From Kibdelosporangium philippinense (GTDB taxonomy: Bacteria > Actinomycetota > Actinomycetes > Mycobacteriales > Pseudonocardiaceae): a stretch of 64,000 bases of DNA. The notes under the pieces were generated by a model, which saw only the letters and a list, made by a program, of their open reading frames with translations, had not been told where the DNA came from and made no database searches. The first letter of the stretch is position 1, and each line of letters begins with the position of its first letter. Shown here in pieces: positions 9,362 through 17,458 of the stretch. The translations under genes were made by a program, and so were the position numbers. The stretch is taken from assembly GCF_021390435.2 (NCBI RefSeq), contig NZ_JAJVCN010000001.1, forward strand, positions 3,534,001 to 3,598,000, in the 5' to 3' direction.

Positions 9362-9858
9362 CCACATTGACAGTATGGCGATTCACCACCTCGGACGGAG
9401 CCGACCGCGCGGCGGGCATCCTGAGCCGCCTCTCGCAGGACAATCTGATCACAGTGCACGACGCGGCGACAGTCTCGTGGCGGACCGGCACGAAGAAGCC
9501 CAAGACACGGCAATTGCACAACGTCATGGGCACCGGCGCGCTGGGCGGGGCGTTCTGGGGCATGCTCTTCGGCCTGATCTTCTTCGTCCCCCTGCTGGGC
9601 GCCGCGGTCGGTGCCGCGGTGGGCTCGCTCACCGGCATGCTCACCGACGTCGGCATCAGCGACGACCTGATCCGCAGGCTGCGAGCGGATATCGGGCCGG
9701 GCACGTCGGCCCTGTTCATCCTCAGTTCGGACGCCGTGCTCGACAAGGTCCGGATGGCCTTCGAGCCCGAGCGACCGGAGTTGATGTTCACCAACCTCTC
9801 CGAAGAGGAGGAGAACCGCCTGCGCGAGACGTTCAGCGAGGAACATCATCCAGTCTGA
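9358..9858 (+). CDS. DUF1269 family membrane protein
   Basis: A 166-residue protein of the DUF1269 family. It has an N-terminal alpha/beta half (LTVWRFTTSDGADRAAGIL), a glycine-rich membrane hairpin (TGALGGAFWGMLFGLIFFVP and LLGAAVGAAVGSL), and a C-terminal half with PGTSALFILSSDAVLDKV. Function unknown. The GTG start overlaps the AI-2E gene stop and follows AAAGGA. A stem-loop immediately follows the stop codon and probably ends the operon. Confidence 0.82.
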   Translation: MTTLTVWRFTTSDGADRAAGILSRLSQDNLITVHDAATVSWRTGTKKPKTRQLHNVMGTGALGGAFWGMLFGLIFFVPLLGAAVGAAVGSLTGMLTDVGISDDLIRRLRADIGPGTSALFILSSDAVLDKVRMAFEPERPELMFTNLSEEEENRLRETFSEEHHPV

Positions 9859-9877
9859 TCGTTCATCCGGAACGATC
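9857..9877 (+). terminator. Stem-loop at the end of the DUF7144/AI-2E/DUF1269 operon
   Basis: Perfect 8-bp arms GATCGTTC and GAACGATC with a 5-base loop. The hairpin begins inside the DUF1269 stop codon. No T-run follows, so factor-independent termination is not certain. Confidence 0.5.
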
Positions 9878-9913
9878 GGCGCATGGAGCTGACGTTGCCC
9901 CTAGTCTTGGGGC

Positions 9914-11053
9914 ATGCCTGATCTTGTTGAGCTGCTCGCCCGCCTGGTCGCCATTGATTCCGTCAACCCCGGCCTGGTACCCGGCGCGGCCGGCGAGAGC
10001 GAGATCGCTGACTTCTGCGGCTCCTGGCTGGCCGACCGCGGCTTCGAGGTGACCCGGTTGGAGAAGAATGCGGGCCGCCCGTCGATCGTCGGGGTCGCCC
10101 GTGGCACGGGAGGCGGGCGTTCGCTGATGCTCAACGGTCACCTGGGCACGGTCAGTGTCGCGGGTTACGACGGCGACCCTTTGGATCCGCAGATCCGCGA
10201 CGGCAAGATGTTCGGCCGGGGAACGTTCGACATGAAAGGCGGCATCGCGGCCATGATGTTCGCCGCCGCCCGGGCGACAGCGGCGGGCCCGCTGCGCGGC
10301 GACGTTCTGGTTGCCTGCGTGGCCGACGAGGAACACGACAGCCTGGGTACTGAGGAAGTCCTGGAGTCGTTCACGGCCGGTGCCGCGATCGTCACCGAGC
10401 CGAGCAACCTCGAAGTTACTTTGGCGCACAAGGGTTTTGCCTGGTTCGATGTGGACATTGAAGGTCGTGCGGCGCACGGCTCACGGGCAGACCTCGGCAT
10501 CGACGCGACCGTGAAAGCCGGGCATTTCCTTGTGGCTCTTGAAGAACTGGGGCGGCGGCTGGCTGAGGGTCCCGCGCATCCGTTGCTGGGGACAGGGACG
10601 GTGCATGCCGGGGTGATTCAGGGCGGGGATGGGCCTTCGACTTACCCTTCTTCTTGCCGCGTCACGGTTGAACGCCGGACCGTGCCCGGGGAGACGATTG
10701 AGGTTGTCGAGGGTGAGCTTGCTGGTGTTCTGGAGGCCGTGGCGGCGGCTGTGCCTGATTTCAGGTACCGGCTTGTGCGTGGGTTGAACCGTGGGCCGTT
10801 CCAGGCTGACCCGGAGGCTGTGATTGTCCGGACTTTGAGCCGTCACGCGGAGAAGGCTTTGGGACAGGCTCCGACAGTTCGGGCTGAGCTGTTTTGGACG
10901 GATGCCGCGCTTCTTGATCAGGCGGGGATTCCCGCGTTGTTGTTCGGCGTCAGTGGAGAGGGCGCGCATGCGGCGACCGAGTGGGTCGATCTTGCGTCGC
11001 TCCAGCAGGTTGCCGATATTCTTACGGGGACGATTGCCGAGTTCTGCTCCTGA
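9914..11053 (+). CDS. M20 family metallohydrolase (ArgE/DapE/carboxypeptidase-like) with altered HxD motif
   Basis: A 379-residue M20 hydrolase. Most zinc-site residues are visible: RGTFDMKGG (bridging Asp), ADEEHDS (Glu pair), TEPSN, AHGSRADLG in the lid domain, and EGAHAATEWVD (C-terminal His). The usual HxDxV motif reads GHLGTV, so the conserved Asp two residues after the first zinc His is Gly (GGC; GAC would give Asp). This could reduce or alter activity. The start has no ribosome binding site. TAGTCT lies 6 bases upstream, suggesting a leaderless transcript. Substrate unknown. Confidence 0.82.
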   Translation: MPDLVELLARLVAIDSVNPGLVPGAAGESEIADFCGSWLADRGFEVTRLEKNAGRPSIVGVARGTGGGRSLMLNGHLGTVSVAGYDGDPLDPQIRDGKMFGRGTFDMKGGIAAMMFAAARATAAGPLRGDVLVACVADEEHDSLGTEEVLESFTAGAAIVTEPSNLEVTLAHKGFAWFDVDIEGRAAHGSRADLGIDATVKAGHFLVALEELGRRLAEGPAHPLLGTGTVHAGVIQGGDGPSTYPSSCRVTVERRTVPGETIEVVEGELAGVLEAVAAAVPDFRYRLVRGLNRGPFQADPEAVIVRTLSRHAEKALGQAPTVRAELFWTDAALLDQAGIPALLFGVSGEGAHAATEWVDLASLQQVADILTGTIAEFCS

Positions 11054-11198
11054 GCGTTTCGGCTTGGCCGGGTCTTGGTTGGCCGGTTTCGAACCGGCCT
11101 TGTTTTCGACTGGGCTTGGCTCGGCAGTCCACTTTCAGGTTTCGGGTTGGTTCCAGCTATACACTTCCGGCTTGGCTTCTACTTCCGGCCTTACTTCT

Positions 11199-11375
11199 GG
11201 TTTGGCTTCCGGTTTCAGCGGTGAACTTTTCCGGTTTGGCTTCAGTTTCCGGCCAGGGTCGCTGTGGCTATGTTCCTGTTCCAGCTCGGTCGCTTTGCTT
11301 TGTTCCTGTTCCAGGGTGGTTGCTGTGGCTTTGTTCCTGTTCCAGCGCTTCGGCGGTCACCGCGGCTCGATTTGA
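11199..11375 (+). repeat. Dispersed repeat, left copy, 5' part (interrupted by IS110 and IS630 elements)
   Basis: Pyrimidine-rich non-coding sequence downstream of the M20 gene. It contains three roughly 30-base tandem subunits that share TTCCTGTTCCAG and ends in TCACCGCGGCTCGATTTGA. The same sequence occurs inverted at 14443-14657. The left copy resumes after the IS110-family element (12929-12966) and again for a few bases after the IS630-family element (from 14144). Apparent ORFs across it are an accident of composition; both strands are open. Bases 11054-11198 look like more degenerate versions of the same motif. Confidence 0.8.
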
Positions 11376-11461
11376 TGTGATGAAGGAGCGGGGCCTCGCT
11401 CCTGGTGGGTTCCGAGCGGACACTCGGGTTTGCCTTAAATCTCACGCAAGGGAGGCCCCTG

Positions 11462-12493
11462 GTGTCTGAGTATGACGGACAACAGTACGTCGGGATCGAT
11501 TTACATCGGCATCGGTCGGTGATCGTGCGGTTGAACGCCGCTGGTGAGCGACTGGACGCGGTGCGGATCGACAACGACCCAATGACGTTGATGGCCGAGA
11601 TCGGCAAGGCCGGACGGTGCCCGGAGGTGGTGCTGGAGGCCACGTATGGCTGGTATTGGGCCGCGGACGCGCTGGCCGAGGCGGGTGCGCGGGTGCATTT
11701 GGCGCATCCGCTGGGGATCAAGGGCTGGACCACGCGGCGGGTGAAGACCGATTGGCGCGACGCGGCGGATCTGGCCGAGGTGTTGTGGCGGGGCCGGTTG
11801 GCTGAGGGCTGGATCGCGCCACCGCGGGTGCGTGGCCTGCGGGAGCTGGTGCGTCACCGCGCGAAACTGGTCAACCTGCGGACCGGGGTGAAAGCCGGGG
11901 TGCACGCGGTGCTGGCCAAGCAGGGCGTCCGGCTGCCGGTCAGTGATGTGTTCGGGGTCCGGGGCCGGGCCCTGCTGGCCGAAGCGCCGTTGGATCCGCC
12001 GTTCCGGGCGAGGGTGAACAGTCAGTGCCGGTTGATCGAGGCGTTGGGTTTCGAGATCGCCGTGGTCACCAGTCTGATCACCCGCCACGTCGCGGCTGAT
12101 CCGGGATACCTGGTGCTGCAACAGATCCCCGGTGTCGGCCCGATCCTGGCCGCGGTCCTGATCGCCGAGATCGGTGACATCACCCGGTTTCGCTCGCCGC
12201 GGCAGTTGTGTTCCTGGGCCGGGCTGACCCCGAAACACCACGAATCGGACCGGAGCGTGCGCCGGGGCCGGATCACCAAACAGGGCTCTCGGCTGGTGCG
12301 CTGGGCGGTGGTCGAAGCCGCCCAGAAAGTCCCCGCCGGCACAGGCTGGCTGGTGGCCACCCGGGAGGGGATCCAGGAGCGGCGGGGCCGCAACATCGCG
12401 ACCGTCGCGGTCGCCCGCCGCCTGCTCACGCTGGTGTTTTATGGCCTGCGGGACGGACACATCCGCGCCCTGCACCCGCGGCAGGCCGGATGA
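11462..12493 (+). CDS. IS110-family DEDD transposase (recombinase)
   Basis: A 343-residue IS110 recombinase. The N-terminal RuvC-like domain shows the DEDD set in YVGIDLHRH, LEATYGWYW and KTDWRDAADLAEV. The C-terminal transposase_20 domain shows IPGVGPILAAVLIAEIGD, FRSPRQLCSWAGL and KQGSRLVRWAVVEAA, where the family's catalytic serine is expected. The GTG start at 11462 follows GGGAGG with 7-base spacing; an ATG at 11405 is in frame but has no such site. Such enzymes use a bridge RNA with separate target- and donor-pairing loops; see the ncRNA entry. Confidence 0.93.
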   Translation: MSEYDGQQYVGIDLHRHRSVIVRLNAAGERLDAVRIDNDPMTLMAEIGKAGRCPEVVLEATYGWYWAADALAEAGARVHLAHPLGIKGWTTRRVKTDWRDAADLAEVLWRGRLAEGWIAPPRVRGLRELVRHRAKLVNLRTGVKAGVHAVLAKQGVRLPVSDVFGVRGRALLAEAPLDPPFRARVNSQCRLIEALGFEIAVVTSLITRHVAADPGYLVLQQIPGVGPILAAVLIAEIGDITRFRSPRQLCSWAGLTPKHHESDRSVRRGRITKQGSRLVRWAVVEAAQKVPAGTGWLVATREGIQERRGRNIATVAVARRLLTLVFYGLRDGHIRALHPRQAG

Positions 12494-12540
12494 GGACTGG
12501 TCGTGACCAGGCGCGGATCGGCCCGTGTCTGACCCCCACC

Positions 12541-12665
12541 CCCGGGGTGGCGTGGTCGTCGATTTGATTGATCCCGCCTGGCCACGGTCGCACCTCACCA
12601 TGCACACACCCAGCGGATAGATGACCGACAACCAGCCCCCGAGGGTTGGTCTTTGTCACCCGGAC
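12541..12665 (+). ncRNA. Candidate bridge RNA of the IS110-family element (target and donor guide loops)
   Basis: Non-coding 3' region of the IS110-family element. CGTGGTCG (12551-12558) can pair with TGGCCACG (12579-12586), allowing two G-U pairs. The 20-base loop this closes begins with TCGATTTGA (12559-12567), identical to the left target flank up to and including the TGA core. Further on, ATAGATGA (12617-12624) is identical to the element's right end plus core (12923-12930). It sits beside an 8-bp stem ACCAGCCC/GGGTTGGT with loop CCGA (12631-12650), extended by GACA/TGTC. The order target loop then donor loop matches published bridge RNAs. CCATG (12598-12602) could pair with the right target. 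RNA ends are not determined. Confidence 0.55.
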
Positions 12666-12966
12666 TATTTCCGGGCACCGGCGAACGCGACCACACACCT
12701 CACACGAACCCACCACGAAAAAAGGGGACCACACCACACAATTTTCCTGGCTTGAATAGCGTGACATCTCCGACGGTATCGGCGTCAAGACCACGCCCCT
12801 TCCTGCGGAAGGGGTGGCCCTCCGGGCCAGTCATTGACCCCCACACCGCGGACCTCCCTGCCCGCGATCGCCAGAAAAACCCAGAAAAACAATCCCCCGG
12901 ACTTGACCGGCCCCGCTCCTTCATAGATGACATGGGAACCCCGCGCGGGGCAATGCCATTGACTTA

Positions 12967-14143
12967 AAGATCTTTCGGTAATAGGGTGAGTCGTTGCGGG
13001 TGATACGCCTTGCCTGGTAGGACAATCGTGGTATGCCAGAACCGTCACGATCGGCCGGCCAGCGTCGGAAAGCCCGTAGCAGCAAGAAAGTAGCTGCCCG
13101 CCGTGATTTTGAGGCGTTGCGAGAACGCCGGATGCGGGCAGCGGAGATGTTCGACCGCGGCAAGCGGCAGGTCGATGTGGTGGTGGAGTTGGGAGTCTCG
13201 GCGCAGACCGCCTCACGGTGGCACCGGGCGTGGTCGGCCGGCGGACGGCAGGCATTGGCCGGGGCTGGCCGTGCCGGGCGGCTGCCCAAGCTGACCGACG
13301 AGCAGGTGGCCGAGGTGGCCGGCGCGCTGGCGCAGGGACCGAAGGCGAACGGATTCCCGACCGACATGTGGACACTGGCACGGGTGGCCAAGGTCATCGA
13401 GAAACTCACCGGGGTGCGGTACTCGCAAACCCAGACCTGGACGATCCTGCGCGAGCGGCTGGGCTGGAGCAGGCAGCGTCCCGCCCGCCGCGCCACCGAA
13501 CGCGACCAGGAGGCCATCGACAGGTGGGTGAAAAAGGAGTGGCCACGCATAAAAAAAGCGCCCGGCGCCGAGGGGCCTGGATCTGCTTCCAGGACGAGTC
13601 CGGATTCTCCCTGCTGCCCGTAGTCCGGGCCACCTGGGCGCCACGCGGCCAGACCCCGGTGCTGACCCACCGGTTCTCCTGGAAACGCCTGTCGATGTCC
13701 GGCGCGCTGGCCTACCGGCCCGACCGCAGCGAGGCCGTGTTCGTGTTCGGCATCAAAGAAGGCGCCTACAACACCGCCTCGCTGATCGAGTTCCTCACCG
13801 CTCTGCTCGATCACCTTGACCGCCAGAAAGTCACCCTGATCTGGGACGGCCTGCCCGCCCACCGTTCCGCGGCCATGAAGGAATGGCTGGCCACCCAACG
13901 ACACTGGCTGCGCGTGGAACCGTTGCCCGGCTACGCCCCCGACCTCAACCCGATGGAAATGGTGTGGGGCAACGTCAAAGCCACCGAGCTGGCCAACTTG
14001 TGCCCGGACACCATCGACGAGGCCCACACCGCCACCCAGGCCGGCCTGGAACGTGTCGGCAGCAGCTACCAACTGTGCTTCAACTTCCTCGACCATACCG
14101 GCCTTTCCCTATGACACAATTCACTCAAATACCGAAAGATCTT
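12967..14143 (+). mobile_element. IS630-family insertion sequence, 1177 bp, with TA target duplication
   Basis: The left end AAGATCTTTCGGTA is repeated inverted at the right end (TACCGAAAGATCTT), with further similarity inwards. TA dinucleotides flank both sides (12965-12966 and 14144-14145), the standard IS630/Tc1 target. Removing the element restores GACTTAAG, which matches GACTCAAG in the other repeat copy. The termini contain the palindrome AAGATCTT. It inserted 34 bases from the IS110-family element, within the same repeat copy. Confidence 0.9.
13033..14114 (+). CDS. IS630-family transposase, expressed by -1 frameshift at A7
   Basis: Frame one (13033-13623) encodes the helix-turn-helix part: RQVDVVVELGVSAQTASRWH and TDMWTLARVAKVIEKLTGV. 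Frame two continues with the DDE domain: CFQDESGFSLLPVVRATW, TLIWDGLPAHRS and PGYAPDLNPMEMVWGNVK. They join at seven A residues (13551-13557), where AAA-AAA can slip -1 and give an uninterrupted IS630 transposase of about 360 residues. The ATG at 13033 has no obvious binding site. Unshifted translation stops at 13623. Confidence 0.88.
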
Positions 14144-14249
14144 TAAGAGAGTTCTCGCACTTCAGAGGTGTCCTGCGGGCGTGGGGCACGAAGTTGATCT
14201 TGAGAGGCGCGGAACGCGAGTGGCCCGGCCCGCAAGCACGGACCCGCGC

Positions 14250-14380
14250 CACCGATGGACGGGACTGTCCACAATGGCCTTCATCCCGGCCCGCCACGGT
14301 CCGCGAGGGGAACCTTTGGCGCGTTGGACGCCGCGAAGGTGACCTTCACGGCACCAACCTGGGTAACAGGAGTAACGCGC
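14250..14380 (+). repeat. Intergenic hairpin repeat (copy near the IS cluster)
   Basis: Non-coding sequence between the IS630 element and the inverted dispersed repeat. It contains an imperfect hairpin GCCGCGAAGGT/ACCTTCACGGC (14330-14340 and 14342-14352, one mismatch) followed by GGCACCAACCTGGGTAACAG. A related hairpin with compensated base changes occurs at 62829-62863. The downstream box occurs inverted at 62411-62438. This is a dispersed structured repeat rather than a gene; open frames through it are not convincing. Confidence 0.6.
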
Positions 14381-14442
14381 GGGGTAAGTGCTACTAATGT
14401 GACGATCAATCGTCCCTGCGCAGCTTGCGACCAGCCAGAATG

Positions 14443-14657
14443 CTTGAGTCAGTGGCATTGCCGCGCGGGGTTCCCATGTCAAATCGAGCCGCGGTGACCA
14501 CCGAAGCGCTGGAACAGGAACATAACCGCAGCAACCACGCTGGAACAGGAACAAAGCCACAGCAACCACGCTGAAACCCGAAGCCGAGCCACAGCAACCT
14601 GGCCGGAAACCGAAGCCGAGCAGAAAAAGCACACCGCTGAAACCAGAAGCCAAACCA
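14443..14657 (-). repeat. Dispersed repeat, right copy (inverted, uninterrupted)
   Basis: Read on the minus strand, this matches 11199-11375 plus 12929-12966. It has GGTTTGGCTTCTGGTTTCAG, two TTCCTGTTCCAG subunits, GGTCACCGCGGCTCGATTTG, then the CATGGGAACCCCGCGC box ending near GACTCAAG. It lacks both insertions and serves as the empty-site reference for the IS110 and IS630 elements. Minus-strand ORFs here are low-complexity readings of the repeat. Confidence 0.8.
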
Positions 14658-14687
14658 GCCAACTGAGCCGAGAGAGCCAACTGGGCC

Positions 14688-14723
14688 GATGAAGCCGATG
14701 AAGCCGATGAAGCCGATGAAGCC
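14688..14723 (+). repeat. Four tandem copies of a 9-base unit (GATGAAGCC)
   Basis: Four perfect direct copies at the outer edge of the right dispersed repeat. The unit length is a multiple of three, but no credible gene reads through it. Confidence 0.8.
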
Positions 14724-14807
14724 GAGCTAACCGATCGAGCAACCCCACCACGGCCGCCCTGACCAGCCCCCTCCCCCAAGGTGTGACCTGTCAGCCACCT
14801 TCAACCC

Positions 14808-14843
14808 TTGACTCACATCGTGGGTGTGAGCTCATAATATGAG
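14808..14843 (+). promoter_or_regulatory. Putative promoter/operator of the GntP operon
   Basis: A TTGACT hexamer (14808-14813) is followed by the perfect palindrome CTCATA-A-TATGAG (14831-14843), which also supplies a TAATAT or CATAAT -10-like hexamer. The spacing is longer than ideal (19-21 bases). The palindrome could be the binding site of the IclR regulator encoded at the other end of the cluster. Confidence 0.4.
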
Positions 14844-14909
14844 TAACCTTCGACAGGAAGGTCACGCCCCACTGGGTGCAATGTGGCACGAGTGAACGGG
14901 AACATGCGG

Positions 14910-16268
14910 ATGTCGGACACAGCGATCCTCATCAACACCGCCATCGCGGTAGTAGCCATCGTGGTGCTCATCGTTCGGTTCAAGCTGAATCCCCTGGTCG
15001 CCCTCGTCCTTGGTTCCTGTTACCTCGGGTTGGCGACCGGCCTTGGGGTGAGCAAGACGGTCGAAACCGTCGGCACGGGGTTCGGCGAGATCCTCGCTGA
15101 GATCGGACTGCTGATCGCCTTCGGCGTCCTGATGGGTGCGATCCTCCGCGACCTGAGGGCGATCGAGCGCTTGGTTGACAAGTTGTTCCACGTTTTCGGG
15201 CCCAAGCGGATCCCGCACGCGATGGCCCTCACCATCACCACGTTCCTACAGTCGATCTACCTCGATGTCCTGCTCGTCATCTCCGCTCCCCTCGCCAGGG
15301 CGATCGCGCCCAAGCTTGGCAAGTACGGCACCGCGCGGATGGCGACCGCGCTGGCTATCGGCCTGGAATGCGGCATCGTCTTCACCGTCCCCGGTGTTGG
15401 CGCGCTCGCCCTCGCTGGGCTGCTCGATGTTCCTCTTGGCACCTACCTCATCTATGGCCTCATCGTCGTCATCCCCACTGTGGCCACCGCGATCACCATC
15501 ACCACCTTCCTGCTCACGAAAGGCTGGTGGAAGCCGGAGCTCGACGAGCAGGAGTTACCGCAGGAACCGCAGCCCGCGGAACCGGCCGCCGCAGGAACCA
15601 CCACCCTGACGAAAACCAAGACCGAGCCACGACTGGTCCTGCTGTTCGCCCCATTGCTCACCGCATTGCTGCTCGTGGCGACGGGAGCCATCGCGAAAAT
15701 GGCGAACTGGTCCAACGCGGTCGTCGATCTGTTGTCCAGCCCGATGATCGCGCTCCTCATTGGACTCGTCGGGACCTGCCTCATTGGACGCAAGTACATG
15801 GGACAGCCCAAAGTGGACGAGTCCATCGCCACCGGTCTACGCCAAAGTGGACAGATTCTTCTACTCAGCGGTGTCGGTGGTTCGCTCGCCGCGACCATCA
15901 AAGCCGTTGGCGTAGGCGACATTCTCGGCAAGTACCTGTCGGCAAGCACGTGGGCTCCGCTCCTTGTCGTGTGGGCGTTGGCCGCAGTCCTTCACGTGGC
16001 CGTCGGCTCAGTCACGATCTCGGCGATCACGGCCGCGGGCCTCCTCGCACCCATCGCGCCCGCGCTCGGGCTTTCCCCTGTGCTCATCGCGTTGGCCGCG
16101 GGCGCGGGGTCTCTCTTCCTCGTCCATCTGACCAGCAACACGTTCTGGCTATTGCAATCCCTGATGGGACAGACCACCAGGGGAACGCTCAAGACTTGCT
16201 CAGCTGGTGTCTCGATCGCGTCCGTTGTCGCGATGGGACCGATTCTCGCGCTGAGCATCTTCGTCTAG
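14910..16268 (+). CDS. GntP family permease (gluconate/organic acid:H+ symporter)
   Basis: About 452 residues and about 12 transmembrane helices. GntP-family stretches include NPLVALVLGSCYLGLATGLG, FGVLMGAILRDLRAIERLV, LQSIYLDVLLVISAPLAR and a C-terminal LFLVHLTSNTFWLLQSLMGQ. An acidic, proline-rich cytoplasmic loop lies near residues 215-240. Starts at GTG 14883 and ATG 14904 are also in frame; ATG 14910 has GGGA 8 bases upstream. It is followed after 11 bases by a CoA-transferase and then an HMG-CoA-lyase-like gene, so it probably imports a hydroxy- or branched carboxylate. Confidence 0.87.
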   Translation: MSDTAILINTAIAVVAIVVLIVRFKLNPLVALVLGSCYLGLATGLGVSKTVETVGTGFGEILAEIGLLIAFGVLMGAILRDLRAIERLVDKLFHVFGPKRIPHAMALTITTFLQSIYLDVLLVISAPLARAIAPKLGKYGTARMATALAIGLECGIVFTVPGVGALALAGLLDVPLGTYLIYGLIVVIPTVATAITITTFLLTKGWWKPELDEQELPQEPQPAEPAAAGTTTLTKTKTEPRLVLLFAPLLTALLLVATGAIAKMANWSNAVVDLLSSPMIALLIGLVGTCLIGRKYMGQPKVDESIATGLRQSGQILLLSGVGGSLAATIKAVGVGDILGKYLSASTWAPLLVVWALAAVLHVAVGSVTISAITAAGLLAPIAPALGLSPVLIALAAGAGSLFLVHLTSNTFWLLQSLMGQTTRGTLKTCSAGVSIASVVAMGPILALSIFV

Positions 16269-16279
16269 AAAGGACAACA

Positions 16280-17458
16280 ATGCGCCTGCCACTGCATGGC
16301 CTGCGGGTCCTCGAACTCGGCAACTACATCGCCGGGCCGACCGCCGGACGGATGCTCGCGGACTTCGGCGCAGAGGTCATCAAGGTCGAACGGCCTGGCA
16401 AGGGCGACGAACTGCGCAACTGGCGGCTCTACGCCGGTGACGTGTCCATGCTTTTCCGGACCATCAACCGCAACAAGAAGTCCGTCGTCATCGACCTCAA
16501 GACGCCTGACGGCCGCGGCACCGTGCTCGATCTCGTCAAGCACTGCGACGTCGTGATCGAGAACTTCCGCCCGGGCACACTGGAACGCTGGCAACTCGGT
16601 CCGCGGGAACTGGAAGAAGCCAACCCGGACATCATTCTCGCGCGTATCTCCGCCTTCGGACAGACAGGACCGTTGGCGGGACGGCCAGGGTTCGCGGCGG
16701 TCGCGGAAGCCATGGGCGGTCTACGAAACCTCGTCGGCGAGGCAGACCGGCCACCGTCACGCGTCGGCGTATCCCTCGGCGACTCGGTCGCCGGGTTGTA
16801 CGCGGCATTCGGCGTGATGGTCGAACTTTTCCAACGCCACAACGGCGGATTCGCAAGGCCGCTCACCGAGCGCGTCATCGACGTTGCCTTGCACGAAGCC
16901 GTGTTCTCGATGATGGAATCGCTCGTGCCGGACTACCAAGCGTATGGAGTGGAAAGGAAACGAGTCGGTGGACGAATGGAAGGCATCGCGCCGTCGAACG
17001 CCTACGAATGCCTTGACGGCGCCAGTGTGGTGATCGCGGGCAACGGCGATTCGATCTTCCAGCGCTACATGCGGGCGATCGGCAGGCCGGATCTCGCCGA
17101 CGATCCCGGCCTCGCGAGCAACGCGGGCCGGTGGGCGAGGCGCGACGAACTCGACGAAGCCATTGCCGCGTGGACGAAAACGCTCACCCGGGCCGAAGCG
17201 CTGAAAATCCTTGACGACGCAGGGGTTCCGGCCGGACCGATCTACACGGCGGCCGATATCTGCGCGGACGAGCAATACCGCGAGCGCGGCATGATCCAGC
17301 ACTTCCCGGTCGACGTCGGCGCCGATACCCCGGCTGTGGTCGGCTTTCCCGGGATCGTGCCGCTCATCGGGCCGACGTCACTGCCGGTCCGGTCGATCGG
17401 CCCGGATCTCGGTGCCGACACCGACGAGGTACTCAACACAGTGAAGGCGCGATCATGA
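16280..17458 (+). CDS. CaiB/BaiF family (class III) CoA-transferase
   Basis: A 392-residue class III CoA-transferase that moves CoA between carboxylates. Visible family elements are GLRVLELGNYIAGPTAGRML, ADFGAEVIKVERPGKGD, NRNKKSVVIDLKTPDGR, VIENFRPGTLERWQLG and the GVSLGDSVAGLYAA segment carrying the expected catalytic Asp near residue 167. The ATG follows AAAGGA. Its stop overlaps the start of the lyase (ATGA), so activation of an imported acid followed by retro-aldol cleavage is the natural reading. Confidence 0.9.
   Translation: MRLPLHGLRVLELGNYIAGPTAGRMLADFGAEVIKVERPGKGDELRNWRLYAGDVSMLFRTINRNKKSVVIDLKTPDGRGTVLDLVKHCDVVIENFRPGTLERWQLGPRELEEANPDIILARISAFGQTGPLAGRPGFAAVAEAMGGLRNLVGEADRPPSRVGVSLGDSVAGLYAAFGVMVELFQRHNGGFARPLTERVIDVALHEAVFSMMESLVPDYQAYGVERKRVGGRMEGIAPSNAYECLDGASVVIAGNGDSIFQRYMRAIGRPDLADDPGLASNAGRWARRDELDEAIAAWTKTLTRAEALKILDDAGVPAGPIYTAADICADEQYRERGMIQHFPVDVGADTPAVVGFPGIVPLIGPTSLPVRSIGPDLGADTDEVLNTVKARS

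Larger units (their letters stand above)
11376..12930 (+). mobile_element. IS110-family (probably IS1111-group) insertion sequence with defined ends
   Basis: The ends are defined by comparison with the uninterrupted repeat copy at 14443-14657, which reads TCGATTTGACATGGG where this copy reads TCGATTTGA, element, TGACATGGG. A TGA core is therefore shared by both junctions. Near-terminal inverted repeats ATGAAGGAGCGGGGCC (11380-11395) and its exact complement (12909-12924) sit a few bases inside the ends, as reported for IS1111-group elements. The length is about 1555 bp. The long non-coding part (about 430 bases) lies downstream of the transposase and holds a candidate bridge RNA. The element sits inside the dispersed repeat. 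Confidence 0.88.

Noticed and set aside
10902..11469. Overlapping ORFs encoding Ser/Phe/Leu-rich low-complexity proteins downstream of the M20 gene
   Set aside because: They read through a non-coding tandem repeat that also appears inverted at 14443-14657. Both copies are open on several frames, and the left copy is truncated by an IS.
14688..14723. Tandem GATGAAGCC units as a CRISPR array
   Set aside because: Nine-base direct repeats with no spacers and no cas genes nearby.
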